Positions 14,474 through 24,026 of a stretch of DNA of 32,423 nucleotides are shown here, piece after piece. Source of the DNA: a virus; the IMG/VR virus record IMGVR_UViG_3300031774_002539, positions 1 through 32,423 of that record; one strand, written 5' to 3'. Position numbers and translations under genes: made by a program. Numbering within the stretch: position 1 is the first letter of the stretch; every line of letters starts with the position of its first letter. The notes under the pieces are model-generated. The model had not been told where the DNA came from. It searched no databases and saw only the letters and a program-made list of their open reading frames with translations.

Positions 14474-15524
14474 TGGCAAATACCTTTCTATTCTTGACGA
14501 AATAAAGAAGCACGGCGGTGAAACTAACACATCAAATCCCAATGAAAAAGTACTGATAATAGATGGCTTAAATACCTTTATTAGAGTATTCTCAGTTATA
14601 CCAACTACTAATGATGATGGAATTCACATTGGTGGAATAGTTGGTTTTCTTAAATCAGTTGGTTACGCAATTAAGATGTTAGCTCCTACCCGCACTATCA
14701 TTACTTTTGATGGTAAAGGTGGGAGTAACCGCCGCCGTAAACTTTATCCTGAATATAAAGCGAAACGAAGAACAGGCAAAATTAGACTCAATCGTGTAAA
14801 CGATTTTGAAAATATCGAAGATGAACGACACTCAATGATGATGCAATTATCTCGTTGTGTGGAATACTTAGAGAAGTTACCTGTAAGTATAATGTCTATT
14901 GATGGTATTGAGGCAGATGACGCTATAGGATATGTATCAAAGCAAATATTACCAAATAGTAATGTTGTTATCATGTCCACCGATAAAGATTTCTTACAAT
15001 TAGTAAATGACAGAATTTCAGTTTGGTCACCTACTAAGAAGAAGTTGTATAATCCTGAAATGGTATTAGAGGAATATAATGTAACATCAGAAAATCTATT
15101 ATTGAGTAGAGTTTTTGAAGGTGATACTTCCGATAATATAAAAGGGGTAAAAGGTATTGGTGCTAAAACCTTACTAAAACACTTTCCTGATTTAGGCACA
15201 GAAGGAAAGGTTATGTCGTATGATGATGTAATCAAAGAGGCACAGAAACATCAAGGAGAGAGATTTTACAATCTAATACTTGATAACCAAGACACCATAG
15301 ATATTAATCACAGATTGATGCAATTATCAGATGTGGATATTAGTGGTGGTGCTAAATTAAAGATTAACCGAATAGTAAATGGTAAGATACCTGAACTGAA
15401 TAAAGTAATCTTTCAGAAGATGTTTATTGAGGATAGAATGTTTGGTGCCTTACCAAATATGGATAGTTGGATAATGCAAACTTGGACTCAACTCAATAGG
15501 TTTGCTAAAATAAACAATGGGTAG
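14466..15524 (+). CDS. rnh: T4 RNase H-like 5'-3' exonuclease / flap endonuclease
   Basis: A 352-residue FEN-family nuclease. Motifs with metal-binding acids are in order: VLIIDGLNTFIRVFS, then TFDGKGGSNRRRKLYPEYKAKR with the arch basic residues, GIEADDAIGYV, VIMSTDKDFLQLV, and the H3TH segment EGDTSDNIKGVKGIGAKTLL. In T4 this enzyme removes RNA primers and flaps during lagging-strand synthesis. TTG (14460) and GTG codons lie just upstream in frame, but the ATG at 14466 overlaps the uvsX stop and is the natural coupled start. It ends overlapping the next small gene by eight bases. Confidence 0.9.
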   Translation: MNNGKYLSILDEIKKHGGETNTSNPNEKVLIIDGLNTFIRVFSVIPTTNDDGIHIGGIVGFLKSVGYAIKMLAPTRTIITFDGKGGSNRRRKLYPEYKAKRRTGKIRLNRVNDFENIEDERHSMMMQLSRCVEYLEKLPVSIMSIDGIEADDAIGYVSKQILPNSNVVIMSTDKDFLQLVNDRISVWSPTKKKLYNPEMVLEEYNVTSENLLLSRVFEGDTSDNIKGVKGIGAKTLLKHFPDLGTEGKVMSYDDVIKEAQKHQGERFYNLILDNQDTIDINHRLMQLSDVDISGGAKLKINRIVNGKIPELNKVIFQKMFIEDRMFGALPNMDSWIMQTWTQLNRFAKINNG

Positions 15525-15699
15525 AAAAAAGAAATATTATACCGAAAAGGAAAAACTCGAAGCCCAACGAAAGTGGCAGATGGATCACTATGAGCGCAAT
15601 AAAGAGAGGATTCTAAAAAAGGCTAAAGAAAGGTATAGATTGAAAAAACTCGAAGAACGAAGAAGGGAAAAAAGGAGAAAAATGTATGGCGACCAGTAA
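15517..15699 (+). CDS. Small very basic helical protein, unknown
   Basis: A 60-residue protein made almost entirely of Lys, Arg, Glu and aromatic residues (YERNKERILKKAKERYRLKK), probably one long helix able to bind nucleic acid. The ATG lies eight bases inside the nuclease gene and its end overlaps the methyltransferase start by 14 bases. Similar short YxxNKExILKKAxER proteins are common in phages, often near HNH enzymes, but here no cysteine or HNH residues are present. Function not recognised. Confidence 0.65.
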   Translation: MGRKKKYYTEKEKLEAQRKWQMDHYERNKERILKKAKERYRLKKLEERRREKRRKMYGDQ

Positions 15700-17002
15700 A
15701 ACAATCAATGGGGATTGTTTAGAGGAACTAAAGAAACTCGATGATAATTCAATAGATTTACTTTGTACAGATCCACCATACGGATATGGATTTATGGGGA
15801 AACATTGGGATACATTTCAAGAAAAACAATCTACCAAATCCCAAACCGTAGGTTGGATGAGTCCTGGTATGAAGAAATCCACATATGGGATGAAAGAGTT
15901 TTTTGTTCCTATTTGGGAAGAAGCATTACGAGTACTAAAACCTGGTTCATTTTCATTCGTGATGAGTGCACCAAGAAGTGATGTTCAGATGGTTATGTTA
16001 CAGACATTACAAGAGGCAGGATTTGATGTTAGTTTCACACCAATCTATTGGACATATGCTACAGGTTTTCCAAAGGCTATGAATGTTGGTAAGAAAACCG
16101 AAAAGGAAAATCTTGAAGGAAGTTACGCTGGATACCAACCAAAACCCGCTGTAGAAATCGTCATAGTCGCAATGAAACCATTAGACCAAAAAACTTATGT
16201 AGGTCAGGCACTTAATAATCAAAAAGGTGTAACTTGGTTAGATGATTGTAGAATACCATTCGGTGATATGAACGATAAAGAACAATTTGATAAAGACAAT
16301 GTGGCTGGACAAGTGAACTTCGATGGTAGATACGAAAAGGATAGTGGTAAAATGTATGAAGGTGGTTGGGATAAACCTATGAGAAAAACCACCAAGAGAA
16401 AACCAAGAGAAGAAAATACGGTATTCAAGACAAGTGGATTTAAGAGTGAAGATAATGATACAGCGGAAGCATCACCATTTGGTAGATTTGCAGCAAACCT
16501 ATTAATAAGTGATGATATATTAGAAAAAGATTTTAGTAGATTTTATAGTTTAGATTCGTGGTGGGAAGATAGATTGACTAAATTACCAGATGAAATTAAA
16601 AGAACATTTCCATTTTTAGCAGTTCCAAAACCAAGTAAATCAGAAAAGAATAATGGGTTGGGTAGATTTGAAAAACAAGAAAAAATATTTAATGGTCAAA
16701 GTGATAAACCGAGTAAAGATATGAAAGGTGTGGAACAGAAATTCACAACACAACCATCAGCAAATAATCATCCAACCGTAAAACCAACAACCTTAATGAG
16801 CTACTTAATTACACTTGGTAGTCGTAAAGGTGATGTCGTATTAGATCCATTCGCAGGTAGTGGAACAACAGCAATTAGTTGTGTGTTTTCAGAGCGAAAT
16901 TACCTACTTATTGAAAGAGAAAAAGAGTATTATAAAATACTAAAAGCTCGAATTAAGAAGGCAGAAAATCCTGCAGGAATCGTACAACATGAGTGGTTTT
17001 AA
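15686..17002 (+). CDS. Beta-class DNA methyltransferase (N6-adenine or N4-cytosine)
   Basis: A 438-residue amino-group DNA methyltransferase in the beta order: catalytic motif IV DPPY at residues 29-32 (TDPPYGYG), a long middle target-recognition region, then HPTVKPTTLMSYLI and the SAM-binding motif DPFAGSGTT beginning at D387. A DPPY motif allows either N6-adenine or N4-cytosine as target. It lies inside the replication operon with no restriction nuclease beside it, so it probably protects or marks phage DNA. The C-terminus ends VQHEWF, resembling the aromatic tails of several other proteins in this window (possible clamp binding). It overlaps the helicase gene only through a rejected GTG start. 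Confidence 0.9.
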   Translation: MATSKTINGDCLEELKKLDDNSIDLLCTDPPYGYGFMGKHWDTFQEKQSTKSQTVGWMSPGMKKSTYGMKEFFVPIWEEALRVLKPGSFSFVMSAPRSDVQMVMLQTLQEAGFDVSFTPIYWTYATGFPKAMNVGKKTEKENLEGSYAGYQPKPAVEIVIVAMKPLDQKTYVGQALNNQKGVTWLDDCRIPFGDMNDKEQFDKDNVAGQVNFDGRYEKDSGKMYEGGWDKPMRKTTKRKPREENTVFKTSGFKSEDNDTAEASPFGRFAANLLISDDILEKDFSRFYSLDSWWEDRLTKLPDEIKRTFPFLAVPKPSKSEKNNGLGRFEKQEKIFNGQSDKPSKDMKGVEQKFTTQPSANNHPTVKPTTLMSYLITLGSRKGDVVLDPFAGSGTTAISCVFSERNYLLIEREKEYYKILKARIKKAENPAGIVQHEWF

Positions 17003-17004
17003 AA

Positions 17005-18372
17005 ATGAGTGATAAATCAACTTTATCCCAATTCGGTCATGTCTTTCAATCAAAGACAATATCATCTTTATTATCAGATAAGAAATTTATACAAACTATA
17101 TCAGACATACTTGAACCAGAGTATTTTGATAGTGATGCCAACAAATGGATATGTAAGGAAATAAGAGATTATTTCTTTGAGTATAAAACTCCACCAACAC
17201 TTGAAGTGATGAAAGTTAAGATTGATGATATGGAGAATGAGGTTTTACAAGTTTCAGTAGTGGAGAATCTCAAGGAAGCTTGGAGAAATGTAAAATCAAC
17301 TGATTTAAAATTTGTTCAAGAACAAACATTAGAGTTTTGTAAAAATCAAGTTATGAAACAGGCTATTATGAATAGTGTGGATTTGATTGAGGTTGGTCAA
17401 TATGACCAAATCAAAAAACTCGTGGATAATGCTATGAAGGCTGGTTCTGATAGAGATTTAGGACATGATTATATTATTGGAATAGAAGAAAGATTAACTC
17501 AATCATCAAGGGTTACGGTAAAAACAGGTTGGGATCCGATAGATGAGGTTATGGATGGTGGATTGGGTGCAGGAGAACTTGGAGTTGTAGTGGCACCAGC
17601 TGGTATTGGTAAGTCTTGGTGTTTACAAACAATTGGTTCTGCAGCAGTTAAAGAAGGATTGAATGTAGTTCATTATACTTTGGAGTTGAATGAGAATTAT
17701 GTTGGACTTCGTTATGATACGGTTTTTAGTGGAGTTACCACATCAGATATACAATTTTATCAAGAGGATGTCAAGAAAAAAATAGACTCACTCAAGGGAA
17801 CATTACTGATTAAGTATTTCCCCACAAAAAGTGCTTCAGTTCAAACCTTAACTTCACATCTAAGTCAGATAGAAATTCAGAATCAAAAACCTGATTTAAT
17901 ATTAGTTGATTATGCAGATATTCTTAAAGGTGTGGGTAGTGAGAAACGGCATGTATTAGAAAATATCTACGAGGATTTAAGAGGATTAGCAGGTGAATTA
18001 GATTGTCCAATATGGACAGCCTCACAGGCAAATCGTAGTTCATTGGAAGAAGAAGTGATTGACGCTACAAAGGTCGCAGAAGCTTATAGTAAAGTAATGA
18101 TAGCAGATTTTGTAGTATCGGTTAGTAGAAAAGTAGAGGATAAAATAGCAAACACAGGTAGGTTTCATGTAATAAAAAATAGATTCGGTCCTGATGGAAT
18201 TACGTTTCCATCAAGTATTAATACTAATATTGGTAAGATAGATGTTTATGAAGCCAATACACAAGATGGTCAAAGTACTCAAGGAAAAATGGATAACAGC
18301 CAAGAGTATTTGAGAAAAACTTTAGCAAACAAATATAACAATTCTCAGAAAGATACCGATGGCTTCGAATAA
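17005..18372 (+). CDS. gp41: T4 gp41-like replicative DnaB-family helicase
   Basis: A 455-residue helicase. I use the ATG at 17005; an in-frame GTG at 16993 overlaps the methyltransferase end. The N-terminal 150 residues are helical, as in DnaB/gp41 (KKFIQTISDILEPEYF, then FFEYKTPPTLEVMK). The RecA-like domain starts near residue 170 with TGWDPIDEVMDGGLGAGELGVV. Walker A is APAGIGKS (residues 197-204, K203), Walker B is DLILVDYADIL, and IWTASQANRSS is motif 3. The protein forms a hexameric ring on the lagging strand at the fork. No primase gene is seen in the window. The C-terminal 40 residues are polar. Confidence 0.9.
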   Translation: MSDKSTLSQFGHVFQSKTISSLLSDKKFIQTISDILEPEYFDSDANKWICKEIRDYFFEYKTPPTLEVMKVKIDDMENEVLQVSVVENLKEAWRNVKSTDLKFVQEQTLEFCKNQVMKQAIMNSVDLIEVGQYDQIKKLVDNAMKAGSDRDLGHDYIIGIEERLTQSSRVTVKTGWDPIDEVMDGGLGAGELGVVVAPAGIGKSWCLQTIGSAAVKEGLNVVHYTLELNENYVGLRYDTVFSGVTTSDIQFYQEDVKKKIDSLKGTLLIKYFPTKSASVQTLTSHLSQIEIQNQKPDLILVDYADILKGVGSEKRHVLENIYEDLRGLAGELDCPIWTASQANRSSLEEEVIDATKVAEAYSKVMIADFVVSVSRKVEDKIANTGRFHVIKNRFGPDGITFPSSINTNIGKIDVYEANTQDGQSTQGKMDNSQEYLRKTLANKYNNSQKDTDGFE

Positions 18373-18408
18373 AAATCTATATATATCATACTTATATGAG
18401 GTAAAGTT

Positions 18409-18459
18409 ATGGAAAGCAAATTAAAAAATGGGAGAAATCGTGAAGATGGAAAAGTTTAA
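18409..18459 (+). CDS. Possible 16-residue leader peptide overlapping the reductase start
   Basis: A short frame (ATG at 18409) with the best ribosome site in this gap (GAGGTAAAG), reading 16 codons and ending with TAA at 18457-18459, beyond the reductase ATG at 18446. The reductase itself has only a distant GGGAG site, so leader translation may feed ribosomes to it. It is too short to be sure that it is real. Confidence 0.3.
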   Translation: MESKLKNGRNREDGKV

Positions 18460-20461
18460 GTTATCAGAAAATTTTATTAATAAGTACAAAAGAAGAAAAG
18501 CTCCCTTTGGTTTTAACGGATTAGGTGAGTTAGTTTATATGAGAACCTATTCTCGAATCAAAGAGGATGGTAAAAATGAGAGATGGTGGGAAACCGTTCA
18601 ACGAGTTGTTGAAGGTACTTACACTATGCAAAAAAATTGGATTGATTCACATCAATTAGGGTGGAATCCGTGGCAAGCTCAAGCGTCCGCACAGGATATG
18701 TATGAGCGAATATTCACTATGAAATTCTTGCCACCCGGCCGAGGTCTTTGGGCAATGGGAACAGCCGTTACCGAAGAAAAAGGTTTGTACGCCGCCCTAA
18801 ACAATTGTGCATTTGTATCAACTAAAACACTAAAAGAAGATTACTCGAAACCATTTTGTTTCCTTATGGATGCAAGTATGTTAGGAGTGGGTGTTGGATT
18901 TGATACAAAGGGTGCTGGAGAAATAGTAGTTAAAGGAGTGGACAAGGATAGAGATGTACAGACATTTGAAATACCTGATACTCGTGAGGGTTGGGTAGAA
19001 TCTTTAAAACTACTATTAGAAGCTTACTTTCATGGTCAAGCGCCAATCGAGTTTGACTATTCAAAAGTCAGACCAGCTGGAGTACCAATCAAAGGTTTTG
19101 GTGGAGTTAGTTCAGGTCCTGAACCATTAGAAGAAGTTCATGTGGATATCAAAGGGGTATTAGAAAAGAATAGTGGAGAACCAATTACCGTAACAACGAT
19201 TGTAGACATAATGAACCTTATTGGTAAATGTGTCGTGGCAGGTAATGTAAGACGAACAGCAGAGATTGTATTTGGTGATCCTTATGATGAGGAATACTTA
19301 GATTTAAAGAATTATAAAGTAAATCCACATCGTGACCAATATGGTTGGACTTCTAATAATTCAATATTCGCAGAACTTGGTATGGATTATACGGAAGCAT
19401 CTGAAAGAATTAATGACAACGGAGAACCAGGATTTGCATGGTTAGAAAACATGAGAAAATATTCTCGTATGAAAAATGGTGGAGATGATAAAGACCATAG
19501 AGTTATGGGTGGTAATCCTTGTTTGGAACAATCATTAGAAAGTTATGAATTATGTTGTTTAGTAGAGACATTTCCAAATAACCACGATTCATTAGAGGAC
19601 TATCAAAGAACACTTAAATATGCTTATCTGTATGCCAAATCAGTAACATTAGGTAAGACACATTGGAGTGATACCAATCGAGTTATGTTGAGAAACAGAA
19701 GAATTGGATGTAGTGTGAGTGGAGTTGCTCAGTTTATTACTCAACGAGGATTACACGAATTAAAAAATTGGTTAGAGGAAGGATACGACACAATACAAGA
19801 ATGGGATAAGATGTATTCTGATTGGTTCGCAATTCCAAAGTCAATTAAAACCACAAGTGTAAAACCAAGTGGAACGGTTTCGTTATTAGCAGGAGCAACA
19901 CCAGGATTACACTATCCTGAATCAAGATTCTATATCAGAAGAATTAGGGTTTCAAAACATTCAGAATTATTAGAACCTATGAAAAAGGCTGGATATAAAG
20001 TTGAACCAGCTTTCGGTTCAGAGGACACAACAATGGTTGTTGAAGTTCCTGTTGATGTGGGAGAAGGAATTAGAACCGTGGGTGAGTTATCCATATGGGA
20101 ACAATTCAGTTTAGCTGCATTTATGCAAAGACATTGGGCTGATAATCAAGTTAGTTGTACCGTAACATTCAATCCTGAAACAGAGGGTGAAATGATACCA
20201 CAAGTATTAAACTATTTCCAATATCATCTAAAAGGTATAAGTTTATTACCACGACATGAATTGGGTGCATATAAACAAATGCCATATGAGTCGATTGACG
20301 AAAAGGAATATAAGAAGCAAGTTAAAAAACTTGGTAAGTTATCTTTTGGGGTTATACATAAAGAAGAAGCCAATATAGAAAAGTTTTGTGATGGTGATTT
20401 TTGTGATGTAGAAATAATACCCACAACAGGAGATAATGACGACCAAGAATATGCAAATTAA
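18446..20461 (+). CDS. nrdJ: Monomeric adenosylcobalamin-dependent (class II) ribonucleotide reductase
   Basis: A 671-residue RTPR-type enzyme that turns ribonucleotides into deoxyribonucleotides using a B12 radical. Counting from the ATG at 18446, active-site features are C121 in NNCAF, NPCLEQS with C359 (thiyl radical position) and E361, and C370/C371 in LCCLVE. KPSGTVSLLAGATPGLHYPE forms the later barrel, and a C-terminal redox pair C648/C653 (CDGDFC) would take electrons from a thioredoxin. An in-frame ATG at 18428 lacks a ribosome site. Monomeric class II enzymes are frequent in marine phages and need host cobalamin. It lies between the helicase and glutamine synthetase genes, in keeping with nucleotide supply during replication. 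Confidence 0.93.
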   Translation: MEKFKLSENFINKYKRRKAPFGFNGLGELVYMRTYSRIKEDGKNERWWETVQRVVEGTYTMQKNWIDSHQLGWNPWQAQASAQDMYERIFTMKFLPPGRGLWAMGTAVTEEKGLYAALNNCAFVSTKTLKEDYSKPFCFLMDASMLGVGVGFDTKGAGEIVVKGVDKDRDVQTFEIPDTREGWVESLKLLLEAYFHGQAPIEFDYSKVRPAGVPIKGFGGVSSGPEPLEEVHVDIKGVLEKNSGEPITVTTIVDIMNLIGKCVVAGNVRRTAEIVFGDPYDEEYLDLKNYKVNPHRDQYGWTSNNSIFAELGMDYTEASERINDNGEPGFAWLENMRKYSRMKNGGDDKDHRVMGGNPCLEQSLESYELCCLVETFPNNHDSLEDYQRTLKYAYLYAKSVTLGKTHWSDTNRVMLRNRRIGCSVSGVAQFITQRGLHELKNWLEEGYDTIQEWDKMYSDWFAIPKSIKTTSVKPSGTVSLLAGATPGLHYPESRFYIRRIRVSKHSELLEPMKKAGYKVEPAFGSEDTTMVVEVPVDVGEGIRTVGELSIWEQFSLAAFMQRHWADNQVSCTVTFNPETEGEMIPQVLNYFQYHLKGISLLPRHELGAYKQMPYESIDEKEYKKQVKKLGKLSFGVIHKEEANIEKFCDGDFCDVEIIPTTGDNDDQEYAN

Positions 20462-20472
20462 GGAGTAAGGTT

Positions 20473-21459
20473 ATGTATAAATTGGAATATCTATGGTTGG
20501 ATGGATGTACACCAACTCAAATTAGGTATAAAACAAAAGTTGTAAAAGAACCATTAAAAGTACCTGAATGGGGATTCGATCCTATTTGGGGATTTGATGG
20601 TAGTTCTACTGAACAGGCAGATGGTGGTAGTTCTGATTGTCAATTAAAACCAGTAAGGGTTTATCCAAATCCATTAGAAGAAGATAGTTCTATCGTATTG
20701 TGTGAAGTCTATAATGTAGACGATACACCACACAAATCTAATACGAGAAGATTATTAGAAGAAACTATACCTGATGGTATTGATGAATGGGTTGGCTTTG
20801 AACAAGAATACACATTATTTAAAAATGATAGACCATTAGGTTGGCCAGGACATGGTGAACCAGCTCCACAAGGAGATTATTATTGTGGTAGAAATATCGG
20901 TGAAAATATTTCAAGAGAACATTTAAATGCTTGTATCAAAGCTGGTATTAGTATTTGTGGAACAAACGCAGAGGTAATGTTAGGACAATGGGAATATCAG
21001 ATTGGTGCAGGTGGTTCAATCAATATGAGTGATGACTTATGGGTTGCTCGTTGGTTATTAGAAAGAATCTGTGAGAAGAATGGAGTTTCAGTATCACTAC
21101 ATCCAAAACCAATTGAAGGTGATTGGAATGGTGCAGGATGTCATACCAATTTTTCTACGAAATATATGAGAGATGAAGGTGGATATATAGAAATTATAAA
21201 TGCCTGTGAAAAGTTATCAAAAAATCCACAAGAACATATTGATGTGTATGGTCAAGATAATGACAAAAGACTTACAGGAGAACATGAAACTTGTTCTATT
21301 GAAGAATTTCGTTATGGTGTTTCAGATAGAGGAGCATCTATCCGTATTCCGTGGCAGGTGGAAAGGGACGGTAAAGGTTATTTAGAAGATAGACGACCAT
21401 CTTCAAATTGTGATCCATATGTGGTTTCACAAAAACTAATTCAAACAATTTGTAGCTAA
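20473..21459 (+). CDS. Glutamine synthetase, GSII (eukaryotic-type) family
   Basis: A 328-residue glutamine synthetase of the short GSII type, which joins ammonia to glutamate with ATP. Motifs in order: WGFDGSSTEQA (residues 39-49), the metal-binding WVGFEQEYTLF (E110, E112), the GEPAPQGDYYCG segment, GTNAEVMLGQWEYQIG (E167, E174), GDWNGAGCHTNFST (H224), YGQDNDKRLTGEHET, SDRGASIRIP, and GYLEDRRPSSNCDPY (E305, R307). All catalytic landmarks of plant/animal GS are present, and the length is near the family's 350-370. Bacterial GlnA (GSI, about 470 residues) is clearly different. A strong AAGGAGTAAGG site precedes the ATG, 11 bases after the reductase. It would supply glutamine for nucleotide synthesis; no PII-like regulator is nearby. 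Confidence 0.93.
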   Translation: MYKLEYLWLDGCTPTQIRYKTKVVKEPLKVPEWGFDPIWGFDGSSTEQADGGSSDCQLKPVRVYPNPLEEDSSIVLCEVYNVDDTPHKSNTRRLLEETIPDGIDEWVGFEQEYTLFKNDRPLGWPGHGEPAPQGDYYCGRNIGENISREHLNACIKAGISICGTNAEVMLGQWEYQIGAGGSINMSDDLWVARWLLERICEKNGVSVSLHPKPIEGDWNGAGCHTNFSTKYMRDEGGYIEIINACEKLSKNPQEHIDVYGQDNDKRLTGEHETCSIEEFRYGVSDRGASIRIPWQVERDGKGYLEDRRPSSNCDPYVVSQKLIQTICS

Positions 21460-21465
21460 AAAGTA

Positions 21466-21495
21466 TTAGGAATTATCAAATATTATTAGTAAGAT
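21466..21495 (+). promoter_or_regulatory. Probable promoter P5 upstream of the DNA polymerase
   Basis: TAAGATCAAGTATAA (from 21490) repeats the -10 and start region of promoters P1-P4 exactly. The -35 is only TTAGGA at 21466-21471 (18-base spacer), far from TTGACT. It may be weaker or rely on an activator. It precedes the polymerase gene by about 24 bases. Confidence 0.6.
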
Positions 21496-21518
21496 CAAGT
21501 ATAAATTAAGAGGTTATA

Positions 21519-24026
21519 TTGTACCAAAACATATATTACGAAAGTCGTAAGAATAAAGTACATATATGGGATGACAAGAGTGGTCATGTAATCGTGCCTT
21601 ACAAAAGGTATGCTTATATAAAAGACGGATACGGAACTCATGTTTCCCTATATGGTGATAGGTTAAAAAAGACATATAAGTGGGATAAATCCGTAGAAGG
21701 ATTACACGAAAGTGATATTAATCCTGAAACGAGAACTCTCATTGATATGTATACTAATAGTGATGAACCATCAGTAGGTCATCGTATTATGATAATCGAT
21801 ATAGAGGTAGAAGTAACCGAAGGTTTCCCAAGTCCACAAAAGGCAGAAAACAAGATTACTTCCATCGCGATTCACGATAGTGAAACCGACCATTATTGGT
21901 GTTTTGTTCTTGATGAACAAGAAAAACTGATACCAGATGAATGGGGTAAAAATGTAACCGTAGAAACTTTCAAAAAAGAGTACGAGTTACTACAAAGGTT
22001 TTACGCTAAATATTTAGAAATGCGACCAACCATTATAACAGGTTGGAACATAGATGGTTTTGATATTCCCTACCTTTACAATCGTTCAGCTCAGATAGTC
22101 GGTAAGAATGTTGCAGATTGTCTTTCTCCAATATCCAATGTCTATTGGAATAAATACAGAGAACGATTTATGATAGCAGGTGTGAGTTGCTTAGATTACT
22201 TAGCCCTATATAAAAACTTTACATTTAGTTCAAAACCATCATATCGATTGGACGATATCGGTGCCTCAGAGGTTGGAACAAATAAAATTTCATACGAAGG
22301 AACACTAAATGACCTATACGAGAATCACTTAAATGACTTTGTGAAATATAACATTCACGATGTTAGGATTGTTAAGAAGTTAGATGATAAGTTAGACTTT
22401 ATTGATGTCGCTCGAGGGATTTGTCATGTAGGTCATGTTCCATATGAAGATATACAATATGACTCTCGATTTTTGGAAGGGGCTATATTGGTGTACCTGA
22501 AAAAACTCGGAGTTGTAGCTCCAAACAAGACACCACGAGATGATGTGAAGAAAGATGGTAAATTCACAGGAGCTTATGTACAGGACCCACAAAAAGGAAA
22601 ACACGATTGGGTTTATGATTTGGATATTACGAGTATGTATCCGTCAATCATTATGAGTTTAAATATATCACCTGAAACTAAGATTGGTAAAATCGAAGGG
22701 TGGAGTCCAAAGGAGTTTATTGCTGGTAGAAATAAAACCTACTCTATTATTATGAATGGTAAGAAAAAAGGACAATTTACCGAAACAGAATTAAAAGATT
22801 TCTTTGATAAGAATCAAGTATCTGTATCTAACAATGGTATCATATACAGAACAGATAAACAAGGATTAATTCCAACTCTATTATCAGAGTGGTTTGATAA
22901 ACGAAAAGAGTTTAGAAAACTAGCAAAGAAGTTCGGTGATGCTGGAGATGACGACCAATATGGATACTTCAATAGACGACAACACATTCAGAAGATTGTG
23001 TTGAACTCCATGTATGGTGTTTTGGGTTTACCTGTATTTAGGTTTTACGATTTGGATAACGCTGAAGCCACCACAAAGACAGGCCAAGAGTTAATTAAAT
23101 TCACAAAGAAAATTGGTAATCATTTCTACAATAAAGAGTTGGGAACAGAAAAGGACTATTGTATCTATATTGATACAGATTCAGTTTTCTATTCAGCAGT
23201 TCCTTTAATTGAACATAGATTTCCAAATCAAGAGTTAAGTGATGTTATGAAAACTCAACGGATTAATGAGATAGCTACAGAAGTACAGAAATATCTAAAC
23301 GATAGTTATCATTACTTCGCCAAGAAGTTCTGTAATCTTGATGTTCATAGATTTGAGATTAAACAAGAAATTGTAGCTAAGGCTGGTTTGTTCATTGTGA
23401 AGAAAAGATATGGTATGAAGATTATATCGGATAATGGTGTTCAAGTTAATAAAACTATGGTAAAGGGTTTGGATACGGTTCGTAGTAACTTCGCCCCATT
23501 GTTCAGAAAACTATTGTCTGATGTGTTGGATGATATTCTGGCAAGTGTTCCAAAGGATAAAATAGATCATAGGATAACAAGATTTAAGAAGAATATGAAA
23601 TACAACGAACTCGATGATATCTCATCACCAACAGGTGTCAAGGGAATATGGAAGTATATGGAAAAGAAGGACAAGGAAAATAGTTCAGTATTTACCACAT
23701 TCAAAAAAGGGTGTCCTGTTCATGTAAAAGCAGCAATAGCATATAATGATTTGGTTAGGTATTTTAAACAAGATAAGAAATATCAATTCATCAATAATGG
23801 TGATAAGATTCGTTGGGTGTATTTGAAGAACAATACATTAGGATTAAATGCAGTTGCTTACAAAGGACACGAGGACCCACCTGAAATAATGGAATTTATA
23901 AATAAAAATATTAACCATGATAAGATATATGGACAGGCACTAACCAAAAAGTTACAAATGTTCTATGATTGTTTGGATTGGGGAAAGCCAGTAGATGAAG
24001 AACAGAGTATCGAAAGGTTTTTTTAG
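21519..24026 (+). CDS. gp43: T4 gp43-like family B DNA polymerase with 3'-5' exonuclease
   Basis: An 835-residue replicative polymerase. The start is TTG at 21519, five bases after AAGAGG. The exonuclease domain has Exo I IDIEVE (D94, E96), Exo II TGWNIDGFDIPYL and Exo III YNIHDVRIV. Polymerase motif A is DITSMYPSI with catalytic D369, motif B is QKIVLNSMYGVLG, and motif C is YIDTDS with D552 and D554. The C-terminus is EEQSIERFF, a PIP-box-like tail; T4-like polymerases hold the sliding clamp through their C-terminus. The clamp gene follows at 25614. Promoter P5 lies just upstream. The last base is shared with the GTG start of the following gene. Confidence 0.95.
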   Translation: MYQNIYYESRKNKVHIWDDKSGHVIVPYKRYAYIKDGYGTHVSLYGDRLKKTYKWDKSVEGLHESDINPETRTLIDMYTNSDEPSVGHRIMIIDIEVEVTEGFPSPQKAENKITSIAIHDSETDHYWCFVLDEQEKLIPDEWGKNVTVETFKKEYELLQRFYAKYLEMRPTIITGWNIDGFDIPYLYNRSAQIVGKNVADCLSPISNVYWNKYRERFMIAGVSCLDYLALYKNFTFSSKPSYRLDDIGASEVGTNKISYEGTLNDLYENHLNDFVKYNIHDVRIVKKLDDKLDFIDVARGICHVGHVPYEDIQYDSRFLEGAILVYLKKLGVVAPNKTPRDDVKKDGKFTGAYVQDPQKGKHDWVYDLDITSMYPSIIMSLNISPETKIGKIEGWSPKEFIAGRNKTYSIIMNGKKKGQFTETELKDFFDKNQVSVSNNGIIYRTDKQGLIPTLLSEWFDKRKEFRKLAKKFGDAGDDDQYGYFNRRQHIQKIVLNSMYGVLGLPVFRFYDLDNAEATTKTGQELIKFTKKIGNHFYNKELGTEKDYCIYIDTDSVFYSAVPLIEHRFPNQELSDVMKTQRINEIATEVQKYLNDSYHYFAKKFCNLDVHRFEIKQEIVAKAGLFIVKKRYGMKIISDNGVQVNKTMVKGLDTVRSNFAPLFRKLLSDVLDDILASVPKDKIDHRITRFKKNMKYNELDDISSPTGVKGIWKYMEKKDKENSSVFTTFKKGCPVHVKAAIAYNDLVRYFKQDKKYQFINNGDKIRWVYLKNNTLGLNAVAYKGHEDPPEIMEFINKNINHDKIYGQALTKKLQMFYDCLDWGKPVDEEQSIERFF

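Noticed and set aside
14744-15235. 163-residue reverse-strand reading frame within the flap nuclease gene
   Set aside because: It is a shadow of a firmly identified nuclease gene; the composition is low complexity and no motif is seen.
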